Part shown: piece by piece, positions 7,729 to 15,450 of the stretch
How the letters are laid out: the number at the start of each line of letters is the position of its first letter
How positions within the stretch are numbered: position 1 is the first letter of the stretch
NCBI GenBank assembly: GCA_042095375.1
Contig: JBELBJ010000011.1
Coordinates: 1 to 36,576 of the forward strand
Length of the DNA: 36,576 nucleotides
DNA from: GCA-2715645 sp042095375
GTDB taxonomy: Bacteria > Bacteroidota > Bacteroidia > Cytophagales > MED-G16
Direction of reading: 5' to 3'
The notes under the pieces: model-generated
What the model was told of the DNA's origin: nothing
Seen by the model: the letters and a program-made list of their open reading frames with translations, nothing else
The model's database searches: none
Translations under genes and position numbers: made by a program

Positions 7729-9021
7729 ATGTCATATATAGAGCCGGCTCCAATTTTAGATCATGCCAATCCTTTAGATTCTATGATGGAACGTTTCCGT
7801 AAAGCTGCAGAGCATCTTGGTTTAGATGATGATATATATAATGTTTTAAAAGCCCCAGCTAGACAAGTTATAGTTTCATTGCCAATTTCGATGGATAATG
7901 GAGATATAAAAGTATTTCAAGGATATAGGGTTATCCATTCAACTATTTTAGGACCATCCAAAGGTGGTCTTAGGTATGACCTTTCAGTGAACTTAGACGA
8001 AGTTACTGCACTTGCATCTTGGATGACTTGGAAGTGTGCGGTAGTTGATATTCCTTATGGTGGTGCTAAAGGAGGAATATGTTGTGATCCGAGAAATATG
8101 TCAACAGGCGAATTAGAAAGATTAACAAGGTCTTATACACAATCTATGTATAGTGTTTTTGGTCCTGACAAAGATATTCCGGCTCCTGATGTTGGGACAG
8201 GTCCTAATCAAATGGCTTGGTTAATGGATGAGTATTCTAGAGCTCATGGGGGTACGGTTAGTGCAGTTGTAACTGGAAAGCCTATTGTTTTAGGTGGATC
8301 TTTAGGGAGGGTTCAGGCTACTGGAAGAGGTGTAATGACTACGGCTCTTTCGGCTATGGCAAAATTAAAGATTAATCCTTATAAGGCTACGGTTGCAGTT
8401 CAGGGCTTTGGCAATGTTGGTTCATGGGCGGCACACCTTTTAAAAGAGAGAGGTTGTAAAATTGTTGCAATTTCTGATATTTCTGGAGCTTATTATAATA
8501 AAAAGGGAATTAATATTGGAAAGGCTATGACATATAGAAATGAAAATAAAGGCAGCCTCAAGGGTTTTGAAGGAGGTGAAATTATTCCAGCAGATGACTT
8601 TTTTAAATTAGATGTAGATGTAATCATACCAGCAGCTATGGAAAATGTGATAAATGAAAAAAATGCTGAAAACATTAAAGCAAAGCTTATAGTTGAAGGA
8701 GCCAATGGACCTACATCACATAAAGCAGATGCTATTCTTTTGAAAAAGGGTATTGTAGCTGTACCAGATATTTTAGCTAATGCTGGAGGGGTTATTGTTT
8801 CATATTTTGAATGGGTCCAAAACAGATTAGGGTTTAAATGGTCCGAAAGTAGAGTAAATAGGAGGTGTGATTCTATAATAAAATTAGGGTTTAACAATGT
8901 TTATAAAATTTCTAAAGAATATAAAGTTTCTTTAAGGATAGCGGCTTATATATCTGCTATTGATAAGGTTGCAAAAACTTATAAATTTAGAGATGGGTCT
9001 TTTACTTTTCAAAAAACTTAA
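7729..9021 (+). CDS. gdhA: Glutamate dehydrogenase (Glu/Leu/Phe/Val family)
   Basis: This enzyme interconverts glutamate with 2-oxoglutarate and ammonium using NAD(P)H. At 430 residues it matches the hexameric class of about 420-450 residues. Substrate-side blocks are GPSKGGLRYD (K78), WMTWKCAVVDIPYGGAKGG with K102 and the catalytic lysine K114, and PAPDVGTG with D154. The Rossmann domain has the GFGNVG dinucleotide-binding loop at 226-231 and a later EGANGPT block. I assign glutamate rather than leucine or phenylalanine from overall length and the GPSKGGLR/PDVGT context; cofactor preference cannot be read reliably. The stop codon shares one base with the psd start (TAATG), so the two genes are coupled. 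Confidence 0.92.
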   Translation: MSYIEPAPILDHANPLDSMMERFRKAAEHLGLDDDIYNVLKAPARQVIVSLPISMDNGDIKVFQGYRVIHSTILGPSKGGLRYDLSVNLDEVTALASWMTWKCAVVDIPYGGAKGGICCDPRNMSTGELERLTRSYTQSMYSVFGPDKDIPAPDVGTGPNQMAWLMDEYSRAHGGTVSAVVTGKPIVLGGSLGRVQATGRGVMTTALSAMAKLKINPYKATVAVQGFGNVGSWAAHLLKERGCKIVAISDISGAYYNKKGINIGKAMTYRNENKGSLKGFEGGEIIPADDFFKLDVDVIIPAAMENVINEKNAENIKAKLIVEGANGPTSHKADAILLKKGIVAVPDILANAGGVIVSYFEWVQNRLGFKWSESRVNRRCDSIIKLGFNNVYKISKEYKVSLRIAAYISAIDKVAKTYKFRDGSFTFQKT

Positions 9022-9674
9022 TGTTTATTCATAAAGAAGGCAGAAAAACTATTCTTATATCTTTTCTGATTTTAATATTTATAAATTATGTTTCTTTTTA
9101 TTTAGGCCTAACACAATCTCTATCTTATAGCATTTTAGGTTTATCATTATTTCTTTTTTTATTTATAGTTCAGTTTTTTAGAAGTCCTACCATAAACATT
9201 AACCAAAACGATGAAGTTCTTTATTCACCAGCTGAAGGAAAAGTTGTAATTATAGATAAGGTTTTTGAGGATGAGTATTTTAAAGCAAATAAGATGCAGA
9301 TATCAATTTTTATGTCTCCTTTAAATGTTCATGTTAATAGAAATCCTATTTCAGGCGAAGTTGATTATTATAAGTATCATCCTGGAAAGTATTTATTAGC
9401 ATGGCATCCTAAATCAAGTAAATTAAATGAAAGAAATACTATTGTTATTAGTTCTAAAAAAAATATTAAAATTTTAATGAGACAAATAGCTGGTACTGTT
9501 GCTAGAAGAATTAAATGCTATATAAAAAAAGGAGATAAGGTCAGTCAATGTGAAGAGTTTGGTTTTATAAAATTTGGATCTCGAGTAGACTTATTTTTAC
9601 CGCTTGATTTTAAACTAAATATTAAACTTGGTGATAAAACCTATGCCGGTATTACCAAAATTGGAAAGTTTTAA
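9021..9674 (+). CDS. psd: Phosphatidylserine decarboxylase, short type
   Basis: Psd converts phosphatidylserine to phosphatidylethanolamine. The 217-residue length fits the compact class found in many Bacteroidota. An N-terminal membrane hairpin (about residues 10-52) precedes the PSD domain: YSPAEGKV, ISIFMSPLNVHVNRNP, YHPGKY...WHPKS, and the self-cleavage site KFGSRVD, where cleavage between G186 and S187 would generate the pyruvoyl group. The FGS site replaces the LGST form of long Psd proteins, as is usual for this class. It follows gdhA by a one-base overlap; pathway partner cdsA is just upstream. No pssA is in the window. The 3' end overlaps the convergent sulfoxide reductase gene by 4 bases (TTAA). 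Confidence 0.92.
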   Translation: MFIHKEGRKTILISFLILIFINYVSFYLGLTQSLSYSILGLSLFLFLFIVQFFRSPTININQNDEVLYSPAEGKVVIIDKVFEDEYFKANKMQISIFMSPLNVHVNRNPISGEVDYYKYHPGKYLLAWHPKSSKLNERNTIVISSKKNIKILMRQIAGTVARRIKCYIKKGDKVSQCEEFGFIKFGSRVDLFLPLDFKLNIKLGDKTYAGITKIGKF

Positions 9675-10129
9675 TCTATTTTTTTTTCAAGTTCTTCAAT
9701 TATTTTTTCCAAATATTTTTTGTCTATTATATCAAATGATTTGTATTCATCATGATCAATATCAAGAACACCTATCACTTTTTCTTTGTTTCTTAAAGGA
9801 ATTACTATTTCTGACTTTGATAAATCACTACAGGCAATATGTCCTTCAAATTTACTTACATCATCTACAACAATAGTTTTATTTTTTTTCCAAGACATAC
9901 CGCAAACTCCTTTTCCTTTTTGAATTCTTGTACAGGCAACAGTTCCTTGAAAAGGACCTAATATCAATTCATCTTTTTCAACTAAATAAAAACCTATCCA
10001 AAAAAAATTAAATTTTTCTTTTATTGCTGCACATATATTTCCAAGGTTTGCAATAAGGTTTGTTTCAGAAGCTACCAATGATTTTATTTCTTTATTTAAA
10101 ATGATATATTTTTTTTCTTTACTTTTCAT
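9671..10129 (-). CDS. msrC: Free methionine-(R)-sulfoxide reductase (GAF domain)
   Basis: This 152-residue GAF-fold enzyme reduces free L-methionine-(R)-sulfoxide with thioredoxin-type recycling. The family cysteines are all present: C66 in LGPFQGTVACTRI, C76 in GKGVCG and C100 in GHIACSD, followed by KSEIVIPL. C100 corresponds to the catalytic residue in the YebR/fRMsr family; the other two serve in resolving disulfides. VIGVLDIDHDEY near the end is also typical. It is cytoplasmic with no signal. It lies 2 bases downstream of ribD and is read the same way, so cotranscription is likely. Its stop overlaps the psd stop by 4 bases. Confidence 0.92.
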   Translation of the reverse strand: MKSKEKKYIILNKEIKSLVASETNLIANLGNICAAIKEKFNFFWIGFYLVEKDELILGPFQGTVACTRIQKGKGVCGMSWKKNKTIVVDDVSKFEGHIACSDLSKSEIVIPLRNKEKVIGVLDIDHDEYKSFDIIDKKYLEKIIEELEKKID

Positions 10130-10131
10130 TA

Positions 10132-10986
10132 TTATTTATTGAATAATATAAATAGCTGGTCATCAAGTATTTTTTTATAACCTTTTTTTTTATAATTAAA
10201 TTTTGGGGCAGCAAGACCTCCTCTGAAATTTTTTTTTGATTTAAATATTCTCATTTCATCCCAGAGATTATTCTTAATGAACTTATTTAATGTAAAAGAT
10301 CCACCTTCCACAATAATAGATAAGATATTTTTTTCAATTAGAGAACCTATTACTTTTTTTAAACTTTTTTCATTTATATCATCTATGTTTAGTGTTTTTG
10401 ATAATTTATTAAAAATATTTTTTTTGTTGTCAAGTCTTTTTTTTGGGTTTATTACCAATCTTATTGGATTTCTTCCTGCCCATTTTCTAACAGTTAAATT
10501 TGGATTATCAAATTCAACAGTTGAAGCTCCTACAAGAATTGAATCTTCAATAAATCTCCATTTATGAACAAATTGTCTAGATAAATTATTACTAATCCAT
10601 TTAGAGTTATTTTTCCTATTAGCAATTAAATTATTTTTTGTTTCTGCCCATTTTAAAATAATATATGGTCTTTTATTTTTTATTGAATTAAAAAATCTTT
10701 TATTTAATTTTTCTCCTTTTTCTTTTAAAATATTTGTTACAACCTTAATGCCAGCTTCTTTCATTTTTTTTATACCTTTCCCGTTAACCTTTGGATTTGG
10801 ATCCTTATTAGAAATAACAATTTCTTTAGGTTTTAATTTAATNNNNNNNNNNNNNNNNNNNNNNNNNNNNNNNNNNNNNNNNNNNNNNNNNNNNNNNNNN
10901 NNNNNNNNNNNNNNNNNNNNNNNNNNNNNNNNNNNNNNNNNNAGATAAAATGTTCTTTCAATGTAACTTTTATAATAACTTTTCAT
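10132..10986 (-). CDS. ribD: Riboflavin biosynthesis protein RibD, interrupted by gap
   Basis: RibD is a fusion of a pyrimidine deaminase and a reductase acting early in riboflavin synthesis. Only 14 residues of the N-terminus (MKSYYKSYIERTFY) precede the N run. After it the sequence resumes at EIVISNKDPNPKVNGKGIKK, the end of the deaminase domain. The reductase domain follows: RPYIILKWAET, KWISNNLSR, ILVGASTVEFDNPNLTVR, RLVINP and IIVEGGSF. The zinc-binding HAE and PCxxxGxTPPC motifs of the deaminase should lie in the missing 70-80 residues, so they cannot be checked. The reading frame across the N run is nominal only. It starts 14 bases from the divergent prmC, an arrangement common in Flavobacteriia. 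Confidence 0.9.
   Translation of the reverse strand: MKSYYKSYIERTFYXXXXXXXXXXXXXXXXXXXXXXXXXXXXXXXXXXIKLKPKEIVISNKDPNPKVNGKGIKKMKEAGIKVVTNILKEKGEKLNKRFFNSIKNKRPYIILKWAETKNNLIANRKNNSKWISNNLSRQFVHKWRFIEDSILVGASTVEFDNPNLTVRKWAGRNPIRLVINPKKRLDNKKNIFNKLSKTLNIDDINEKSLKKVIGSLIEKNILSIIVEGGSFTLNKFIKNNLWDEMRIFKSKKNFRGGLAAPKFNYKKKGYKKILDDQLFILFNK
10843..10942. other. Assembly gap (100 N) inside ribD
   Basis: A run of exactly 100 N interrupts the deaminase half of ribD. By comparison with RibD domain layout, about 70-80 residues (210-240 bases) should be missing, so the placeholder is probably shorter than the real gap. Confidence 0.98.
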
Positions 10987-10988
10987 AT

Positions 10989-10996
10989 TAGTTTTG
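10989..10996 (+). promoter_or_regulatory. TAnnTTTG promoter element before prmC
   Basis: TAGTTTTG matches the Bacteroidota -7 consensus TAnnTTTG and ends 4 bases before the prmC ATG at 11001. Transcription would begin at or next to the start codon. No clear TTG upstream element is visible at the expected distance. Confidence 0.5.
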
Positions 10997-11000
10997 AATT

Positions 11001-11852
11001 ATGACTCAAATACAAATTAGTGAATTATCCAGTTTTATTAATACAAACTTGACAGATAATTTTTCAAAAAGAAAAAAAGAAAATATACTTAAAAAATATT
11101 TTTCATTGTATTTAAATATATCAAATAGTGATATATTATTGAATAAACTAATTCCCTGGTCAAATTTTAATAAAATCAAATTAAAAGATCATTTAGTTAA
11201 AATAAATGAAGGTATACCAATTCAATATGTTATAAAAAAAGAATTTTTTTATAACTACATATTCAAAGTAACTGATAGTGTATTGATTCCAAGACCAGAA
11301 ACAGAGGAATTAGTTTCTAAAATTATAAATTTAGAAAAGACAAATAAAAAATTAAAAATTTTAGAAATAGGTTCAGGTTCAGGTTGTATTTCCATAACTC
11401 TTAAAAAAGAATTAATTAATCCTTTTATTACCGCAATAGATGTTTCAAAAAATGCAATTAAAATTGCTATGGATAATGCTAGTATATTAAATGCAGATAT
11501 TGATTTTTTTTGCAAAGATTTTTTTCGCTATTCTACAAAAGAAAAATTTGATATCATAATTTCTAATCCACCATATATTCCATTGAAAGATAAAAAATTG
11601 GTAGATAAATCGGTATATAAAAATGAACCATATAAAGCACTTTTTGTTGAAGGTGATCCTCTTATTTTTTATAAAAAAATTTTAAATTTTTCAATTAATC
11701 ATTTAAATAAAAATGGGAGAGTTTATTTTGAAATAAATGATATTTATAAAGATAAGATGAAAAAATATTTAGATTTATTTCATTCAAATGTTGAATATGA
11801 ATTTTTAAAAGACATGCAAAGAAAATATAGATTTTTATTTCTAAATTTTTAA
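11001..11852 (+). CDS. prmC: Release factor glutamine methyltransferase
   Basis: PrmC (HemK) methylates the glutamine of the GGQ loop in peptide chain release factors using S-adenosylmethionine. The 283-residue length is normal. The N-terminal helical domain includes GIPIQYVIKKEFFY, then LIPRPETEEL. The SAM-binding motif EIGSGSGC starts at residue 122, and the catalytic NPPY is at 189-192. It is divergent from ribD with only 14 bases between start codons; a TAnnTTTG box occupies most of that space. The 3' end overlaps the convergent TonB receptor gene by 12 bases. Confidence 0.95.
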   Translation: MTQIQISELSSFINTNLTDNFSKRKKENILKKYFSLYLNISNSDILLNKLIPWSNFNKIKLKDHLVKINEGIPIQYVIKKEFFYNYIFKVTDSVLIPRPETEELVSKIINLEKTNKKLKILEIGSGSGCISITLKKELINPFITAIDVSKNAIKIAMDNASILNADIDFFCKDFFRYSTKEKFDIIISNPPYIPLKDKKLVDKSVYKNEPYKALFVEGDPLIFYKKILNFSINHLNKNGRVYFEINDIYKDKMKKYLDLFHSNVEYEFLKDMQRKYRFLFLNF

Positions 11853-14243
11853 GTTTAGAGAAATCATAAAATTTCTTCCAGCTTGTGGGTAAAAGTAATT
11901 TTCTCTAATCTCTGTATCTAATCCAGCATAATATCCAAAAGTATATCCATTACTAGAATACATAACATTAAAAATATTATTTGCAGATATTTTAAAATAT
12001 AAATTATCAAAAACATTATTAATAAAACTTGTATTTATCTCAAAATCATTAATTATAAATGATTTTATCATTCTATTCATATTTGAAGTGTTATCCAAGT
12101 ATTGGTTACTTACATATTTAGTTTTCCATATCAAATTTAAATTGTTATTTACTTTCCATTCCAAGTGATTGTTTATAATCATATTTGGAGAAAAAGCTAT
12201 ATCGGTTATATTGTAATTATTTATAATTGTATTATATTCCGAAAAATCACTCCCATAATCATAAATATATTCTTTAAAGTTATAAACTAAGTTTCTTGAT
12301 AGTGACAAAGAAGTGTTAATCATAAGATTTTTACTATTAAATGAATTATATATTTCAACTCCAAATCTTCTACTTTTTTTTACGTTTGCTCGAACATAAG
12401 CTCCAACGTCATTTACTTCACCGGTTGTCACTAATTGATCATCATATTCCATTAAGAATAAATTAGTATTTAAAATCCCTTTTTCATAATTAAAATTTTT
12501 ACCAATTTCAAAATCATAAAGCTTTTCGTGACTTGGTTCAATATTAGAATCAATAAAATCACTTCTTATAGGCTCTCTATTTGCAACTGAAATGGAACTA
12601 TAAAAACTAATTAAATCATTAATTTTTTTTGTAAAACCTAATTTAGGATTAATAAATGTTTTAGCTGAATTTATATTAATAGCAGACTTATCATTATCTG
12701 TTCCAGTACTTTTATGTGAATAACTTCTAACTTGAAAGTCAAAAAATAAATTAGATGAATTAGATATTTTATAATCGTATTTTATAAACATATTTCCATC
12801 TCTTTTAAATGATTTAGAAAAATAGTATGGTTCTTTGATTGGAATACTAGGAATTATTATTCGACCAAAGTGATCACCATCATATTCACTAATGGATCCT
12901 CCAATATTTAATTCTCCTTTTTTTAATTTTGTAAAATAAGAGTAGGTAATTCCATAAAAATGATTATCGAGCCATCTTCTTCTTACTAAATCAATAGATT
13001 TATTTTCTAAGCTTTCATAATAATCATTTAAATTGTCAGCTTCTCTAAATTGCTCATAATATCCTCTTCCAAATGTATAATGTAAAGCTAAATGAATGTT
13101 TGAGTTGTTGGAAATATTATGATTAAAATGAAATTGATAATGATCTTGTTGATAATTGTCAGTTTCATTTTCATATAAATAATAATTGAAAGTTCTTCCA
13201 GAGTTTAATAAGTTATCTGCTTGATTGTCACTGTAACCGTTATTCAATATAACTTTGTTCATACCATCTAAATCGTTTTCAATTCTTGATTGAGGTGTTC
13301 CCCACCACGACTGATATGTTTTTTCTTTTCCAGAAAAATTTATAAAATCTATAACACTTTTCTTTCCAAAATAACTTGCTGAAGCATAATATGATTTTAA
13401 ATTTGATGATGCCCTATCAATATATCCATCTGAATCGATTTTAGACAATCTTAAATTAAGGTTTAATTTATTTTTAATAAGGCCAGAATTAATTTCAAGG
13501 GAGTTTTTAAATGTTTTAAATGATCCTGCAGATGATGAATAATTTAATTTAAAATCTTCGCTAATATTTCCTGTTTTTATATTAATAGTACCTCCAAATG
13601 CTCCTCCTCCATTTGTTGAAGACCCAACACCTCTTTGAACTTGAATACTGCTAGATGACGAAGCAAGGTCTGGCATATTAACCCAAAAAACCCCATGAGA
13701 TTCGGAATCATTGTATGGAATTCCATTTATAGTTACATTGACTCTGGTTGCATCGCTTCCTCTTATCCTAACGCTTGTATAACCAACACCATTGCCAGCA
13801 TCTGATGTAGCATAAGCAGAAGGTGTAGCCTGAATTATAAATGGAATATCTATTCCAACATTGTTTTTTTCAATAAAGTTTTTAGAAATATTTGTATAAG
13901 CATACGGACTATTTTTTTTTACTCTTGTTGAAGTAACTTTAATTTCATCATTAAGTATTATTCCATCATCTAAGATAAATTTAAAACTACTGTTATTAGC
14001 AGTATTAATAAAAAATTCTTTCGTTATATACCCAACATGTGATATTTTAACATTTATACTATCTTTATTTGTACTAAAATAAAATGTTCCTTTTTGATCA
14101 CTATATAATATTTTATTTAAAGAAGGTATTTGAATATTAGCCCCCATAATTGCTTCACCTTCATTATTGAGGACTAAGCCCTTAGATGATTTTTGAGAAA
14201 AGCTTGAAAAAGTTATTAAAATTAAAAATAATATTTTATACAT
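11841..14243 (-). CDS. TonB-dependent outer-membrane receptor, predicted thiamine uptake
   Basis: This 800-residue protein has a signal peptide (MYKILFLILITFSSFSQ), then a carboxypeptidase-regulatory-like beta-sandwich (about 20-95: GLVLNNEGEAIMGANIQIP, ISHVGYI). The plug domain (about 105-225) shows VGYTSVRIRGSDATRVNVTI, NGIPYNDSESHGVFWVN and VQRGVGSSTNGGGAFGG. A long 22-strand-type barrel follows, ending NFMISLNLKI. Receptors of this class use TonB energy to import scarce ligands through the outer membrane. The substrate is inferred from the TPP riboswitch directly in front of the gene and from pnuT and a kinase upstream on the same strand. I see no clear TonB box. The 3' end overlaps prmC by 12 bases. 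Confidence 0.92.
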   Translation of the reverse strand: MYKILFLILITFSSFSQKSSKGLVLNNEGEAIMGANIQIPSLNKILYSDQKGTFYFSTNKDSINVKISHVGYITKEFFINTANNSSFKFILDDGIILNDEIKVTSTRVKKNSPYAYTNISKNFIEKNNVGIDIPFIIQATPSAYATSDAGNGVGYTSVRIRGSDATRVNVTINGIPYNDSESHGVFWVNMPDLASSSSSIQVQRGVGSSTNGGGAFGGTINIKTGNISEDFKLNYSSSAGSFKTFKNSLEINSGLIKNKLNLNLRLSKIDSDGYIDRASSNLKSYYASASYFGKKSVIDFINFSGKEKTYQSWWGTPQSRIENDLDGMNKVILNNGYSDNQADNLLNSGRTFNYYLYENETDNYQQDHYQFHFNHNISNNSNIHLALHYTFGRGYYEQFREADNLNDYYESLENKSIDLVRRRWLDNHFYGITYSYFTKLKKGELNIGGSISEYDGDHFGRIIIPSIPIKEPYYFSKSFKRDGNMFIKYDYKISNSSNLFFDFQVRSYSHKSTGTDNDKSAININSAKTFINPKLGFTKKINDLISFYSSISVANREPIRSDFIDSNIEPSHEKLYDFEIGKNFNYEKGILNTNLFLMEYDDQLVTTGEVNDVGAYVRANVKKSRRFGVEIYNSFNSKNLMINTSLSLSRNLVYNFKEYIYDYGSDFSEYNTIINNYNITDIAFSPNMIINNHLEWKVNNNLNLIWKTKYVSNQYLDNTSNMNRMIKSFIINDFEINTSFINNVFDNLYFKISANNIFNVMYSSNGYTFGYYAGLDTEIRENYFYPQAGRNFMISLNLKI

Positions 14244-14248
14244 ATTTA

Positions 14249-14320
14249 CTACGCCAGCATTATCTGGATCAGTTTTTCGAGTTTAATCTCAGCCTTTATA
14301 TTTCAGGCACCCCAAGATTT
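14249..14320 (-). promoter_or_regulatory. TPP (thiamine pyrophosphate) riboswitch aptamer
   Basis: On the minus strand the conserved aptamer elements occur in order: GGGGTGCC (about 14313-14306), GGCTGAGA (14294-14287), the ACTGATC block (14272-14266), GATAATGC and CGTAG (14253-14249). These are the THI-box elements that bind TPP. The stem around GATAATG pairs CCAG with CTGG, replacing the more usual bases while keeping pairing. One change from consensus is AACTGATC for ACCTGATC. The closing P1 stem looks weak. The aptamer begins about 12 bases after the kinase stop and ends 5 bases before the receptor ATG, so control of translation start is more likely than a classic terminator. Confidence 0.93.
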
Positions 14321-14331
14321 CGCAATTATAA

Positions 14332-14832
14332 TTATTTTTTTATAAAATTTAAAGATGTTAATAGTCTATTTGAATGATTTCCCTCAATAACTTTATATTT
14401 TGCCTTTTTTTGATTTAAATGATATTTAAATAAATTAAATATTTTTGTTCTTCTTTTTGGATTTTCTCTTAGAGGATCTTTAACCCAAGGAAAATCAGGT
14501 TTGCATAACAAATAGCAATCAAATAATTCATTTTTTGTCATTTTTATAATCTTTTGACTGCATTGATTATATTTAAATTCACTCCAAATTAGTATATCAA
14601 TAATAGACGTATCGCTAATAAGAAATTTTTTAACTTTTGTTTTTTTTTCTTCTATTCTTTGTGATTGTTTTTGAGCAATTATCTCAAGCGATGAAATCGT
14701 ATAGTTTTTGTTTTTATTAACATAATACCTAGCATATTCTTCAACAAAATTTTCTTTTAATAATTTTGATAAACTGTGAGCTAGAGTTGTTTTACCAGAT
14801 GATTCAGGGCCTATGATTGATATTTTTTTCAT
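14332..14832 (-). CDS. NadR-like P-loop kinase (AAA_28 type), candidate vitamin kinase
   Basis: This 166-residue protein begins MKKISIIGPESSGKTTLAHS with a Walker A motif at residues 8-16. Other blocks match the ribosylnicotinamide-kinase-like domain of NadR: VEEYARYY, LISDTSIIDILIWSEFKY, then YLLCKPDFPWVKDPLRENP and a closing EGNHSNRL. NadR itself phosphorylates nicotinamide riboside, but the adenylyltransferase and DNA-binding domains of full NadR are absent. The start overlaps the pnuT stop by 29 bases, indicating translational coupling with the carrier. With a TPP riboswitch and receptor next, I infer it phosphorylates thiamine, or a precursor, to trap it in the cell; nicotinamide riboside remains the alternative. 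Confidence 0.8.
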   Translation of the reverse strand: MKKISIIGPESSGKTTLAHSLSKLLKENFVEEYARYYVNKNKNYTISSLEIIAQKQSQRIEEKKTKVKKFLISDTSIIDILIWSEFKYNQCSQKIIKMTKNELFDCYLLCKPDFPWVKDPLRENPKRRTKIFNLFKYHLNQKKAKYKVIEGNHSNRLLTSLNFIKK

Positions 14833-15370
14833 TTAGTTTATTTGTCCAGGACATATATCCCAAAATTGCAATTATTAAAAACACAAGAAATTGGAAACTA
14901 GTTAAAGGCAATTCTTTATAAAAGTAAAGGGGAATATATATAAAGTCTGCAATTATCCAATATATCCAATTTTCAATTTTTCTTCTTGCCATTAGAAACA
15001 TCGCAACTAGGGATAAAGAAGTTGTAATGCTATCAACTATTGGCACATCACTGTTTGATGCTTTTAATAAATAATATATTATTAAGAAGAAAAATATTGA
15101 TAGAAGAATTGAAAAAAACAACTCTTTTCTATTACAACTACTAATTTTTTTTCTTACTTTTTTATTTTTTGAACCCCAAAGAACCCATCCATAAATGCTC
15201 ATAACGAAATAATAAATATTAATTCCAGTATTTGCATATAGCTCTGCAGAATAGTTAATAAAAATATAAATACTTACACTAATAATACCAGTGGGAAAAA
15301 CCCTTATGTTATTGTTTTTTGCGTACCATACACTTAATAGTCCGAATAATACAGCAATGAATTCCAACAT
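14804..15370 (-). CDS. pnuT: PnuC-family vitamin transporter, probably PnuT (thiamine)
   Basis: This 188-residue inner-membrane protein has about seven helices. Family motifs are clear: MLEFIAVLFGLLSVWYAKNN, VFPTGIISVSIYI, ELYANTGINIYYFVMSIYGW and, late, IENWIYWIIADFIYIPLYFY. PnuC-type carriers take up unphosphorylated vitamins by facilitated diffusion, with a partner kinase trapping the substrate. I start it at the ATG at 15370, which gives the canonical N-terminus; a longer frame to 15427 would add 19 poorly conserved residues. Context (kinase overlapping by 29 bases, then a TPP riboswitch and receptor) favours the thiamine subgroup PnuT over the nicotinamide riboside carrier PnuC. Confidence 0.85.
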   Translation of the reverse strand: MLEFIAVLFGLLSVWYAKNNNIRVFPTGIISVSIYIFINYSAELYANTGINIYYFVMSIYGWVLWGSKNKKVRKKISSCNRKELFFSILLSIFFFLIIYYLLKASNSDVPIVDSITTSLSLVAMFLMARRKIENWIYWIIADFIYIPLYFYKELPLTSFQFLVFLIIAILGYMSWTNKLNEKNINHRP

Positions 15371-15421
15371 TTTATATAATAAATATAATTTTAGTTTTAA
15401 TAAATATGCATTAGTTTTGTT

Positions 15422-15450
15422 TGGCAAATAGAACTAGTTAATATTTGCCA
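15422..15450. promoter_or_regulatory. Inverted repeat at the guaB start, possible operator or divergent promoter
   Basis: Perfect 9-bp arms TGGCAAATA (15422-15430) and TATTTGCCA (15442-15450) flank an 11-base spacer that contains a second palindrome, AACTAGTT. The right arm ends on the A of the guaB ATG. Each arm carries TTTG and lies one mismatch from the TAnnTTTG promoter element, one on each strand, so divergent promoters for guaB and pnuT could be embedded in it. In RNA the repeat could fold over the guaB start codon. No regulator is identified. Confidence 0.55.

Noticed and set aside
8493..8897. 134-codon open frame antisense to gdhA
   Set aside because: It lies wholly inside a well-conserved gene, has no family resemblance, and is typical of a shadow frame opposite biased codons.
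14804..15370. Nicotinamide riboside transporter (PnuC) as the first choice
   Set aside because: The sequence alone allows it, but the TPP riboswitch and linked receptor favour thiamine; kept as an alternative.
15371..15427. N-terminal extension of PnuT to 15427
   Set aside because: The added residues are not like the family start, while MLEFIAVLFG at 15370 is.
15371..15449. Second TPP or purine riboswitch between pnuT and guaB
   Set aside because: None of the conserved aptamer elements occurs; only the inverted repeat is present.
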